DNA of 64,000 nt from Actinomadura livida (GTDB lineage: Bacteria; Actinomycetota; Actinomycetes; Streptosporangiales; Streptosporangiaceae), in assembly GCF_014648675.1 (NCBI RefSeq), contig NZ_BMRO01000002.1, positions 252,550 to 316,549 of the forward strand, given 5' to 3'. Below the pieces are notes generated by a model. It saw only the letters and a list, made by a program, of their open reading frames with translations. It was not told the origin of the DNA and did not search any database. Below, in pieces: positions 54,122 through 63,967 of the stretch (within the stretch, counting starts at the first letter, position 1; each line of letters begins with the position of its first letter). A program made the translations under genes and the position numbers.

Positions 54122-55252
54122 TCAGGCCTGCAGGGGGCAGCGGTCCACGACCCACACGTCCTCGTCGTCGCCCGACGGCGCCGGCGGCGGCTCGTCGGAC
54201 AGCCGGTCCAGATGCCACTCGATGTGCGCCAGCGGCCCCCGCCACCCCGCCAGCAGATCCGCCAGCGGACGCGGCGGGCCCGGCGCGCCGAAGGGCCGCG
54301 GATCGGGCAGCTCGGCCTCCCACAGCGCGTCGTCGCAGCCCGCCGCCCAGTGCCCCGCCGCCTCCAGCACCTCCTGCAGGTCCCGCGCCAGATCCGCCAG
54401 CGACCGCAGCGCCATCGCGTCCTGGATCATCCGCTCCCGCGCGTCGTAGGGCATCTCCCGGCCGAACTCCGCCGGGAACGGCGGGCGGCGCCCGTCCAGG
54501 ACGGGCTCCTCACCGGTCGCGGCCGCCCGGACCGCCGCGACCTGCCACCGCGTCCACTCCGCCAGATGGCCCAGGACCGCGCGCAGCGCCGCCGCGCCGC
54601 CGCCACCGCCCGGCGCCGCGGGACGGACCTCCGCCGCCGCGTCCCGCAGCCGCGACCGCACGAACTCCAGCCGGTCCAGCGTCCACGCCCGCGCCCGCGC
54701 CGCGCCCGCCGGGCCCCGCGGCTCCGGCCCCGGCGCAGGACGCGGCATCGGCACCCGCAGCGCCGCCAGCAGCTCGTCCAGATCGCGGACCTCCGCGCCC
54801 CGCCCCGACAGGTACGCCGCGCCGATCCGGTCCAGCCGGAACATCCGCGGCCCGTCCCGCATCCGGCACCACCCCACCAGGTACTCGGCGTAGGGGGCGA
54901 CGACCAGGCCGTGCGCCTCCACGTCGCGGAAGCTGCGCGCCCCCGACTGGTCGGTGTAGGCCAGCCGGACCACCCGCCGGGTCCGGACCGCCTCGGCCAG
55001 CGTGTCGTGCACCGGGCCCGTCAGCGACCCCGCCTCGCTCAGCGGCTCGGGCTCCGCCGCGCCCGGCAGCGCGTGCCCGCGGCCCTTCACCTGCCGCACC
55101 GGCAGCCCGCCGTGCGTCAGCAGCTCCAGGTCGCGGCGGACGGTCCGCTCGCTGACCCGCAGCCGCCCCGCCAGGACGGCCGGATCCACCGGCTCGGGGG
55201 AGGCCGCGCGCAGCTCCGCGATGAGCGCCAGCAGCCGGTCGACGCGATCCAC
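54122..55252 (-). CDS. WYL-domain regulator fused to a DinB/DfsB-like domain
   Basis: A 376-residue protein from GTG 55252. Residues 1-60 are a DeoR/HTH_11 winged helix (RLRVSERTVRRDLELLTHGG). Residues 85-150 are a WYL-type sensor domain (VRLAYTDQSGARSFRDVEAH, YLVGWCRMRDGPRMFRLDRI). Residues about 190-352 look like a DinB/DfsB four-helix domain with a possible metal triad His229 (LGHLAEW), His343 and His347 (AHIEWH). WYL regulators bind nucleic acid or ligands and often control DNA-damage or defence genes. The fusion is not one I recognise. The frame is open upstream, but GTG 55252 matches the start of the helix. Confidence 0.75.
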   Translation of the reverse strand: MDRVDRLLALIAELRAASPEPVDPAVLAGRLRVSERTVRRDLELLTHGGLPVRQVKGRGHALPGAAEPEPLSEAGSLTGPVHDTLAEAVRTRRVVRLAYTDQSGARSFRDVEAHGLVVAPYAEYLVGWCRMRDGPRMFRLDRIGAAYLSGRGAEVRDLDELLAALRVPMPRPAPGPEPRGPAGAARARAWTLDRLEFVRSRLRDAAAEVRPAAPGGGGGAAALRAVLGHLAEWTRWQVAAVRAAATGEEPVLDGRRPPFPAEFGREMPYDARERMIQDAMALRSLADLARDLQEVLEAAGHWAAGCDDALWEAELPDPRPFGAPGPPRPLADLLAGWRGPLAHIEWHLDRLSDEPPPAPSGDDEDVWVVDRCPLQA

Positions 55253-55367
55253 GAACCCATCGTGACCCCCAGGACCGACAATCCGCCGCCCGGAGGGGGC
55301 CCAGATCCCCTCAGGGCAAGGCGAATCGGGCCACCGCGGCACCCCCGCACCCTCGGGGCGGGACGGG

Positions 55368-58232
55368 TCAGCGGCCCGACAGCTCCGCGGCCAGCCCCTC
55401 GAAGTCGGCCGCCGTCAGCGACAGCGCACCGCCGATCGCCCGTGTCTCCTCCGCGCTGCCCAGGTGCCGTGTCGCCGCCCGGTCCAGGTAGGCCTCCACC
55501 AGCCGCGCGCCGGTCAGCCGCCCCCGCGGGCGCAGCTCCGCCACATCGCGGTCCACCACCGCCCGCGCGTCCGGCGCCAGCCGCAGCCGCCGCTCCTCGG
55601 CCAGCAGCCCCACCAGCGCCGCGCGCGCCTCCGGGGCGTTCAGATCCGGCAGCCGCACCGCCCGCAGGTCCGTCACCAGCTCCGGCGACGCCGCCGACAG
55701 CTCACCGACCCGGTCCGGCTCGCACGTCGCCAGCAGCGCGGTGTCGTTGACGCCCTCCAGCCGCGTCCGGTAGAGCACCGACGCGTACGCCGGGCCCTGC
55801 GACTCGTCCAGGATCAGCGAGTCCAGGCCGTCCAGGAGCAGGACGTGGCCCGCGTGCTCGTCCAGCACCGCGCGCAGCCCGTCGGGGCCGTGCTCGCGCA
55901 GGTCCTCGGCGTGCGCGGCGCGGACCTCGCCGCTGGAGGCCTCCACCTCCGCCAGCGCCGCCGCGACCATCCGCGCCAGCCGCCGCTGCCCGCTGGACGG
56001 CGCCCCGATCAGCAGCAGCGCCGGCGCCGACGCGCTGGACACCTCCTGACCCCGCAGCCGCCGCGCCCACTTGCCGCGCCGCCGCACCTCGGTCACCACC
56101 CGCTCGATGTCGTCGGCGCCGCACAGGAACCGCGTCCCGTACGCCTCGGCGATCTGCGGGCCGTGCTCGGGGACTCGCGCCGGCGGCATCGGCGGCGGAG
56201 GCTCGGGCACCGGCACCGGAGGCGGCGGCAGATCCGCCTGCGGCTCGGCCGCCGGAACCGGCGACGGCGACGGGGGCGGGGGAGGGGGCTCGGGCGGTGC
56301 CGCATGCGAGTCCGCGCCGGGCCACGCCGGGCCCGGGTCGAGCTGGGTCTTGAACGCGTCGGTGTCCAGCTGCGTCGCCTGCTCCGCCGCGGGCGGCGGC
56401 GCAGGGGGCGGGGCGGGAGCCGGGGCGGGCGGCGCGAACGGCGGCGGGGAGTCCGCCGTCGTCGCGTCCGCGGTCGTCGCGTCCGGCGGCGGCCAGCCCG
56501 CCGCGGGCGGCTCCGGAGCCGGCGGCGGGACCGGCGGCCCCGGCCGCGCCGGCGCCGGGGGCGCGGGCTGCTCCGTCCCGGCGGGCGGCGCCGGCGGCCG
56601 CGGCTGGAAGGGCGGCGGAGAAACCGGCGGCGACACGGGCGGAGATACGGGCGGAGATACGGGCGGGGGCGGCGCAGGGGACGCCGCGGGGCCGGGCGGT
56701 TCGGGGGCGGCCGGGGGAGGGGCGGGCGCGACCGCGGGCGGCGGGCCCGGCGCGTCCTGCGTCGGCTCGGGCACCGGCGCCACCGGGCGGTCGCCGCCCG
56801 CGGCGCGCTCGGCGGCCATGTGGGCGCGGGCGGCCTTGATGATGTCCCACGCCGACAGCTCGTCGGTCGACGGCGGGGTGTGCATCGCCGGGGACGTCAG
56901 CTCCGCCGCGACCGCCTGCGGCACCGCGAACCCCGCCGCCGGCGGCGCGACCTGCGCCAGCCGGCACCACGTCAGCCCCAGCGTGTAGGTGGTGGCCAGC
57001 AGCGCGGCCAGCGCGTCGGCGTCGCCGCTGCGCAGCGCCTCCGGCAGCCGCCCGTCGCGCGGCCACAGCGACCGCAGCGGGCTGGCCGGGTCGTTCAGCA
57101 CCGCCTGCAGGGTGCGGGCGCTGTCGGGGTCGAGCCACCGCTGCAGCGCCGGCAGCGCGGCCGGCGCGGCCTGCAGGTCGGCGGCCAGCACCGCGACCCC
57201 CGCGCGGCGGACCTCGTCGTGGCCGCGGCCGGGAGGGGCGGCCCGCGGGCCGGTCAGCCCCGCGACGATCTGCTGCAGGTCGTACAGGGCCAGGCGCAGG
57301 AACTCGCCGGGCGCGGTGTCGCGGAGCATCGGCGCGGCGAACTCGGCGGGGCAGCGGCGGCGCCACTCCTGCAGGATCGCCTGCGGCCCGTACCGGACGG
57401 TGGCCATGTCCTGGTTGACCATCCGCAGCGACGCCGCCGTCACCGCCGCCAGCGCGTCCGCGCCGGGCCGGAACCGGGCGTCGGCCTGCAGGCCCGCGGC
57501 GACCTCGTACATGACGCGGGCGACGTGCGCGGCGCCGCCGCCGTCACCGGCGCCGAGGCGGTGGATGTAGTAGCCGGTCAGGGTGGCGAAGTCGGGCGGC
57601 ATCATCCAGTGCAGCTGCTCCGCCGAGGTCGTCAGGAACGGGACGAACGACTCGATCAGCGGGTTCTCGGTCAGCACCACCGGGGACCCGGCGCACCACA
57701 GCAGCGCGCCCCACGCGGCGGCGACGGTGCTGGGCGTCCCGGGCTGGAACATGGGGTCGCGCTGGGTGAACTGGTTCGGGTCGACCGCGAGCGCGGTGGT
57801 GAGGGCCTGGGAGATGCGCGCCACGACCGCGGTGTCGGGCACCGGGCCGAGGAACCCCAGCGGCGCGACCCGCCCGGCGGCCAGGTCCGGGCCGGTGGGG
57901 AACAGCTGCGGCGGGACGGGCGGCGTGCCCGCCCCGGGCGGCGCGGGCACCGCGACGCGGCGGTCCTCGAACGCGGGCGGCGGGGGGCAGGGGTGCCAGG
58001 TGCCGTCCAGGCCGCACCGGTACCAGCGGCCCCACGCCCCGAACAGCCACCATTCGCCCGCGCCCCACAGCATCCGCGCGGCGATCTGGCCGGCGCGGTC
58101 GGCGGGCGGTGCGGTCTGCCACCAGGGGGAGGCGACCAGCTCGCGCACGTTGCCCTCGACCGATGCGAACAGGTCCCCGCTCGGCCCGCCTCCGGTTCCG
58201 CCGGGCGCCGCCCCGGCCGCCTGCCAGCTCAT
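55368..58232 (-). CDS. Large proline-rich protein with decayed AAA+ domain (CbxX/EccA-like)
   Basis: A 954-residue cytoplasmic protein. Residues 1-480 form an unrecognised, Trp-rich and mostly helical region. Residues 481-690 are a proline-rich linker with a PPVS repeat encoded by a 12-bp DNA repeat near 56630. Residues 735-950 have an AAA+ fold like CbxX/EccA, but the Walker A is GAPSSGQRR (no Lys-Ser/Thr) and the Walker B is LLLDGLD (no DE). ATP hydrolysis is therefore unlikely. ATG 58232 has no ribosome binding site; TACTAT 8 bases upstream suggests a leaderless mRNA. It is divergent from the leader ORF/EamA gene. Confidence 0.75.
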   Translation of the reverse strand: MSWQAAGAAPGGTGGGPSGDLFASVEGNVRELVASPWWQTAPPADRAGQIAARMLWGAGEWWLFGAWGRWYRCGLDGTWHPCPPPPAFEDRRVAVPAPPGAGTPPVPPQLFPTGPDLAAGRVAPLGFLGPVPDTAVVARISQALTTALAVDPNQFTQRDPMFQPGTPSTVAAAWGALLWCAGSPVVLTENPLIESFVPFLTTSAEQLHWMMPPDFATLTGYYIHRLGAGDGGGAAHVARVMYEVAAGLQADARFRPGADALAAVTAASLRMVNQDMATVRYGPQAILQEWRRRCPAEFAAPMLRDTAPGEFLRLALYDLQQIVAGLTGPRAAPPGRGHDEVRRAGVAVLAADLQAAPAALPALQRWLDPDSARTLQAVLNDPASPLRSLWPRDGRLPEALRSGDADALAALLATTYTLGLTWCRLAQVAPPAAGFAVPQAVAAELTSPAMHTPPSTDELSAWDIIKAARAHMAAERAAGGDRPVAPVPEPTQDAPGPPPAVAPAPPPAAPEPPGPAASPAPPPPVSPPVSPPVSPPVSPPPFQPRPPAPPAGTEQPAPPAPARPGPPVPPPAPEPPAAGWPPPDATTADATTADSPPPFAPPAPAPAPPPAPPPAAEQATQLDTDAFKTQLDPGPAWPGADSHAAPPEPPPPPPSPSPVPAAEPQADLPPPPVPVPEPPPPMPPARVPEHGPQIAEAYGTRFLCGADDIERVVTEVRRRGKWARRLRGQEVSSASAPALLLIGAPSSGQRRLARMVAAALAEVEASSGEVRAAHAEDLREHGPDGLRAVLDEHAGHVLLLDGLDSLILDESQGPAYASVLYRTRLEGVNDTALLATCEPDRVGELSAASPELVTDLRAVRLPDLNAPEARAALVGLLAEERRLRLAPDARAVVDRDVAELRPRGRLTGARLVEAYLDRAATRHLGSAEETRAIGGALSLTAADFEGLAAELSGR

Positions 58233-58338
58233 CCGGCGAATAGTAGTCCCACCGGGTCGCCGGTCCGGCATCGCCGCAGTCACGTCCCTGTATCGCCGCC
58301 CGCGCCCGCGTCCCGGCGCGCCCGGGCCGCGTCGACGT

Positions 58339-58369
58339 GTAAGGAGCGTTATGGCAGGATGCTCCTTGC
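58339..58369 (+). promoter_or_regulatory. Hairpin sequestering the leader-ORF ribosome binding site
   Basis: AAGGAGC (58341-58347) pairs with GCTCCTT (58361-58367), extendable by one wobble and one G-C pair. The left arm is the ribosome binding site of the 14-codon leader ORF and the right arm lies inside it, so folding would hide that site. Confidence 0.45.
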
Positions 58370-58395
58370 GGGAACGGGTGGCGCGACGGGGGTGA
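58351..58395 (+). CDS. Putative 14-residue leader peptide upstream of the EamA gene
   Basis: ATG 58351 with AAGGAG four bases upstream opens MAGCSLRERVARRG and stops at TGA 58393-58395, three bases before the GTG of the transporter gene. Placement, ribosome binding site and the hairpin over it suggest a regulatory upstream ORF, perhaps coupling translation. The peptide has one Cys and five Arg codons. No other evidence of expression is available. Confidence 0.4.
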   Translation: MAGCSLRERVARRG

Positions 58396-58398
58396 GGC

Positions 58399-59421
58399 GT
58401 GGGGTCGGCGGGCGGTGCGGCGGGTGACGCGGCGCGCACGCGCGCCTGGGGCGTGGGCCTGGTCCTGGCGGCCTCGGTGTGCTTCGGCGCGTCCGGCCCG
58501 TTCGGCAAGGCGCTCATCGAGGCCGGGCTCGGCCCGCTGCAGGCGGTGTGGCTGCGGATCGCGACGGCGGCGCTGGTGCTGGTCCCGGTCGCGGTGCTCC
58601 TGCGGGGCCGCGCCGCCGCCCGCGGCCTGCGCCCCCACCTGCGGCTCCTGGCCGTCTACGGGCTGACGGGCGTGGCGGGCTGCCAGGCGTTCTACTTCGT
58701 CGCCGCGTCCCGCCTGCCGGTCGGCGTGGCGATCCTGCTGGAGTTCAGCGGCCCGGTGATCGTGCTGGCGTGGCTGCGGCTGGTGCGCCGCGTCCCGGTG
58801 CACCGCGCCGCCGCCGCGGGCGTCGCGGTCGCCATGGCCGGGCTGTCGATGGTCGTGCAGGTGTGGGCGGGCCTGTCGCTGGACCCGCTCGGCCTGGCCG
58901 CCGGGCTCGGCGCCGCCGCCTGCCAGGCCGCCTACTTCCTCATCGTCGACCGCCTCGCCGGGCAGGTCGACCCGCTGGTCATCACCGCCTCCGGCACCGC
59001 CGTCGCCGCCGCCGCGCTCACCGTCCTCGCCGCGCCCTGGGCGCTGCCGTGGGGCGTGCTGCCCGGGCCGGTCCCCGTCGCCGGGTTCACCGCGCCCGGC
59101 TGGACCCTCGTCGCCTGGATCGGCGTCGTCAGCACCGTCCTGGCCTACCTCGCCGGCGTCGCCGGGCTGCAGCGGCTGCCCGCGCAGGTCGGCGGCGCCC
59201 TGTGCTACACCGAGGCCGTCGCCGCCGGGCTCATCGCCTGGGCGGTGCTGGGCGAGCGGCTCACCCCCGCGCAGATGACCGGCGGCGTGATCGTCCTCAC
59301 CGGCGCCTACATCGCCCAGCGCGCCGCGGCCCGCTCCACCGCCCCCGGGCCCGTCCCGGCCGCCGCCGCGGGCTCCGGGACGGGCCCGGGGACGGCGGCC
59401 GCGCCCGCCCTGGGACACTGA
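58399..59421 (+). CDS. EamA/DMT-family transporter
   Basis: A 340-residue protein with ten membrane helices in two EamA repeats (first AASVCFGASGPFGKALIEAG, second AACQAAYFLIVDRLAG) and an Ala/Pro-rich tail. EamA exporters include amino-acid and metabolite efflux pumps such as RhtA and YdeD. The substrate here is unknown. GTG 58399 is accepted; GGGGGTGAGG lies just upstream and overlaps the end of the leader ORF. It is divergent from the pseudo-AAA gene. Confidence 0.9.
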   Translation: MGSAGGAAGDAARTRAWGVGLVLAASVCFGASGPFGKALIEAGLGPLQAVWLRIATAALVLVPVAVLLRGRAAARGLRPHLRLLAVYGLTGVAGCQAFYFVAASRLPVGVAILLEFSGPVIVLAWLRLVRRVPVHRAAAAGVAVAMAGLSMVVQVWAGLSLDPLGLAAGLGAAACQAAYFLIVDRLAGQVDPLVITASGTAVAAAALTVLAAPWALPWGVLPGPVPVAGFTAPGWTLVAWIGVVSTVLAYLAGVAGLQRLPAQVGGALCYTEAVAAGLIAWAVLGERLTPAQMTGGVIVLTGAYIAQRAAARSTAPGPVPAAAAGSGTGPGTAAAPALGH

Positions 59422-59554
59422 CCCCGCCGCCGAACCCGCCCTGCCCGGCGGAAAGCACCGGCGGAAAGCACCGGCGGCGGGCCGCCCCGCGGAAAATGAG
59501 TGTCGGGGCGCTCACGATCATTCCTACACTCCATGGTTGCGGAGGCGAACAATC

Positions 59555-60931
59555 ATGGACACCCCCACGCTCCTTGCCCACCTGCAGAACCACGACACCC
59601 CCCTCACCCTGCCCAGGGGAGGGACCCTGCACTGGGACGACGCGGACCTGCACCGCGCCGCGCACACCCTCGACCCCGAGGGCTACGCCCTGGCCGGCCT
59701 CGCCCCGGGCGTGCGGCCCTGGCAGCGCGCACGCGTGCTGCTGCAGATCCTCGCCGCCTCCCAGGCCGGGCTGGACGAGCGGGCCCGCGCCGTGCCGGCC
59801 CGCGTCGCCCGCGTGCTGACCCTCGGCCTGCCGCCCGCGCACGTCATCACCGTCCTGCTCGCGCTGCGGCGGCTGCGCGCCAACCACAAGCACACCACCC
59901 GCACCGCGCTCCGGTTCGTCCTGGAGCACCCCGACGCCGACGCGCTCATCGCCGCGCGCCGCCCCGCCCTGCTCGACTGCTTCGAGCACGCCCTCGGCAA
60001 GGCCGCCGCCCGCGGCTGCGCCCGCCGCATCGGCGAGGGCGACACCGGCTCGGAGTACCTGCGGCGCCGGCTGCTGCGGTTCCTCACCGCGCCCGCCGCG
60101 GCGCCCGCCCGCGTCCGCGCCCTCTACGGCGCGCCCCACCCCGACCGCCACCCCGGCCGCCACCCCGACCGCCACGACGGGCCGCAGGGCGCGCCGCGGG
60201 CGGTGCCGCACGAGGCGCCGCTGCCCGTCGACGCCCCGCGCGAGCGGCCGCGGACCATCACCGCCACCAACCGCGGCGACATCGCCGCGACCCTGGTCCA
60301 CCTGTACCGGGGCGGCCCCTCCGAGGACCTGTACGCCGCGCTCGGCCGCTACGTCGCCGCCGCCGCGGCCGCGTTCCCCCGCTTCGAGGGGACCGTCGCG
60401 CTCGTGCTGGACGCCTCGGCGTCCATGCGCGGCTACGGCGACCGCGAATGGGCCGTGCTGTCGCAGGCCGCCGCGCTGCGGATGGTCCTGGCGCAGGTGT
60501 GCGCGCGGCTGGAGGTCGTCGAGGCCGGCGGCGACGAAAGCGACCCCCGCGGCGCGACCGACCTGGCCACCGGCGTCCTGGACGCCCTCGGCACCGCCCC
60601 CGACCTGGTCGCGGTCGTGTCCGACGGGTACGAGAACCAGTTCCCCGGGGACCTGGCCCGCGTCGCGGCGGCCCTGCCCCGCGCCGGCGTCACCACCCCC
60701 GTGGTGTTCTGCCACGCCCTGTTCACCGGCAGCGACGACCTCGCCCTGCGGACCCCCGCGCCGTCCCTGCCGCACCGCGGGTTCTGGCACCAGGACGACT
60801 TCGCCGAACTGCTGCCGTGGATGTTCGGGCACTGCGCCGCCGGCGCGCCCTGGCTGCGCACCGCGCTGCGCGCCCGCCTGGACGATCTCGACCGGCGGGC
60901 CGACGGCCTCACCGCCCGCCTGGCCGCCTGA
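59555..60931 (+). CDS. vWA-domain protein with helical N-terminus
   Basis: A 458-residue protein. Residues 30-200 form an unrecognised helical region, followed by a His-rich HPDRHPGRHPDRH repeat (195-207). Residues 275-440 are a von Willebrand A domain with complete MIDAS: D286-x-S288-x-S290 (LVLDASASM), Thr335 (GATDLA) and Asp357 (VVSDGYE). Cytoplasmic bacterial vWA proteins bind partners through the metal and often work with ATPases or chaperones. GGAGG nine bases upstream decides ATG 59555. It probably forms an operon with the next gene (100-bp gap). Confidence 0.82.
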   Translation: MDTPTLLAHLQNHDTPLTLPRGGTLHWDDADLHRAAHTLDPEGYALAGLAPGVRPWQRARVLLQILAASQAGLDERARAVPARVARVLTLGLPPAHVITVLLALRRLRANHKHTTRTALRFVLEHPDADALIAARRPALLDCFEHALGKAAARGCARRIGEGDTGSEYLRRRLLRFLTAPAAAPARVRALYGAPHPDRHPGRHPDRHDGPQGAPRAVPHEAPLPVDAPRERPRTITATNRGDIAATLVHLYRGGPSEDLYAALGRYVAAAAAAFPRFEGTVALVLDASASMRGYGDREWAVLSQAAALRMVLAQVCARLEVVEAGGDESDPRGATDLATGVLDALGTAPDLVAVVSDGYENQFPGDLARVAAALPRAGVTTPVVFCHALFTGSDDLALRTPAPSLPHRGFWHQDDFAELLPWMFGHCAAGAPWLRTALRARLDDLDRRADGLTARLAA

Positions 60932-61031
60932 CCGGCCCCCATATCGACGCGTCCCACACCGGCGCCCGCGCCCCGCCCGCCCCCACCGGCGGGCGGGGCC
61001 GCGCCGCACGAAGAACGGAAAGGAGCACCGC

Positions 61032-62018
61032 ATGGCACCGATGACGGCGCTCGACACCCTCGTCCCCGGCGCGCCCGGCCTGACCGGGCACCGCCTCGGC
61101 ACCCCCCAGCAGGCCGGGGCGCTGACCATGGTGCCCGTCACCGGGCCCGCCGCCCCCGGCTTCACCCCGCCCCGAACCGGACTGAAACTGTCCAGGGTCG
61201 CCGGGTACGGGCGGGTCGAGCTGGCCAACACCGCCGAGTCCGGCGTCGCGATCGTCCCGCTGCACATCGGCTACATCCAGGACCGCGCCCAGAACCACGC
61301 CCTGTGCCGGTCGGCGTTCCTCGCGCCCGGGCAGAGCCTGATGTTCGAGGACGCCTGCTGCGTCCAGGAGTCCCAGGGCGGCTACCTCGCCGGCGCCGAC
61401 CAGTGGTTCTTCATCCTGCCGGTGGAACTGCGCGCCCGCGCCCTGGAACTGCGCGGCGTCCACGGCTACGGCAAGCTGTGGGACGACATCGCCGCCCTCA
61501 ACGCCCGCTACGGGCTCCCGCGCCGCGGGCACCTGGAGCAGATCCTGTCGCGCAAGCGGCCCGTGCTCACCCAGTTCCGGTCGCGGCTGGAACTCGCGCC
61601 CGGGCAGGTCGGCGCGCTGTTCTTCGTCGCCGGGACCTTCGCCGGCCTGGAGATCGCGCCCGACCCCGGCTACTTCGCCGAGATGTGGCCCGCGCTGGTG
61701 TGCTTCGCCTACGGCGCCGCCGCCTGGCACGCCGAGGCCCCGCCCGCCGACCCCGCGCCCCTGGAGACCGCCCCGTTGGAGACCGACGGGGACGGCGGCG
61801 GGCTGGACGGCCTGCGCGGCGCCCTGGAACGCGACCGCGCCGCCCGCCTCGCCCGGATCGCCGGCCGGCTCGCCGACGTGCCCGCCGGACCCGCCGAACT
61901 CCACGAGGAGGACCGCTTCCTCGACCTGCGGCTGTCCACCGTCACCGCCCCGCACCTGGCCGGGCAGATCGTCACCGGCGGCGGCCGCACCCTCTACGCG
62001 TCCCTGTTCGCCCGCTGA
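61032..62018 (+). CDS. Unrecognised conserved-looking protein (ARPP-1-like?)
   Basis: A 328-residue soluble protein, AAAGGAG before ATG 61032. It contains strong, conserved-looking stretches: LANTAESGVAIVPLHIGYIQ, AQNHALCRSAFLAPGQS, DACCVQESQGGYL (paired cysteines) and QWFFILPVEL. The pattern (an LxGxxx-QNH/QNR segment followed by a C-V-x-Q/E motif) distantly resembles the ARPP-1 family, which I cannot confirm. No membrane helix or catalytic triad is obvious. The location directly after the vWA gene suggests a partner relationship. Confidence 0.6.
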   Translation: MAPMTALDTLVPGAPGLTGHRLGTPQQAGALTMVPVTGPAAPGFTPPRTGLKLSRVAGYGRVELANTAESGVAIVPLHIGYIQDRAQNHALCRSAFLAPGQSLMFEDACCVQESQGGYLAGADQWFFILPVELRARALELRGVHGYGKLWDDIAALNARYGLPRRGHLEQILSRKRPVLTQFRSRLELAPGQVGALFFVAGTFAGLEIAPDPGYFAEMWPALVCFAYGAAAWHAEAPPADPAPLETAPLETDGDGGGLDGLRGALERDRAARLARIAGRLADVPAGPAELHEEDRFLDLRLSTVTAPHLAGQIVTGGGRTLYASLFAR

Positions 62019-62164
62019 CCCCCCGGGGCCGCCCCTGAAAAAGGGTTGCCCCGGGGGAGCGGCACCCACTTGAATCGGATGCGCGGGAACTGTGCCGGGC
62101 ACGTCAGGCGGAACCCCGATTCCAGATCCGGGATTCGCGCGATGCCACGGACATCGTCAGGCGA

Positions 62165-62671
62165 CTACGAGCCTGACGGCGCGCCGGCCGCCTGTCCCGC
62201 CCCCTCCGCGCCGGACCCGCCCGCGCCCGTCCTCTCCGGGGCGGTGCCGTGCGGGGCGGCCATGAAGGGCTCCAGCGCCGACCTCACCCGCGGCGGCATC
62301 TCCCGCTTGGACTTCGAGGCCGGGTCGATGAACACGTGCCGCACCTCCCCGTCGGCGATGAGCCGCCCCTCCACCCGGAACACCGGCCGCACCACCATGC
62401 TCGTCACCCCCAGATGCGCCACCGGCATCGACACCTCCAGCAGCTCGTCGAACCGGGCGCCCTCCCGGAACCGGATCCGCGCCTCGGCCACCACCAGGTC
62501 GTAGCCGTTGCCCACCATCTGCCCGTAGTCGCCGACGACCTCGCGCCACATCTCCGTCAGCGCCACGTCGTAGAAGAACAGGTAGTGGCCGTTGAACACC
62601 ACGCCCTGCTGGTCGCACTCGCTGTACCGCACCCGCAGCCGATGCGTGAACACATCCCTCATACCGGGCAT
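62165..62671 (-). CDS. Hotdog-fold acyl-CoA thioesterase (4HBT)
   Basis: A 168-residue hotdog protein with the 4HBT signature YSECDQQGVVFNGHYLFFYD near residue 16; the Asp is the catalytic candidate. It splits an acyl- or hydroxybenzoyl-CoA-type thioester; the substrate is unknown. The C-terminal 30 residues are a Gly/Ala-rich tail. ATG 62671 starts 6 bp after the sigma factor stop on the same strand, so the two are probably co-transcribed; ATG 62662 is an alternative start. Confidence 0.88.
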   Translation of the reverse strand: MPGMRDVFTHRLRVRYSECDQQGVVFNGHYLFFYDVALTEMWREVVGDYGQMVGNGYDLVVAEARIRFREGARFDELLEVSMPVAHLGVTSMVVRPVFRVEGRLIADGEVRHVFIDPASKSKREMPPRVRSALEPFMAAPHGTAPERTGAGGSGAEGAGQAAGAPSGS

Positions 62672-62677
62672 CCTGCC

Positions 62678-63963
<1,286 letters not shown>

Positions 63964-63967
<4 letters not shown>

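Noticed and set aside
56620..56670. Array-like 12-bp direct repeats
   Set aside because: They encode the PPVS repeat of the proline-rich linker in frame and have no spacers, so not CRISPR.
55464..58427. 987-codon open frame opposite the pseudo-AAA gene
   Set aside because: Almost entirely Arg/Gly/His repeats caused by the GC-rich antisense strand.
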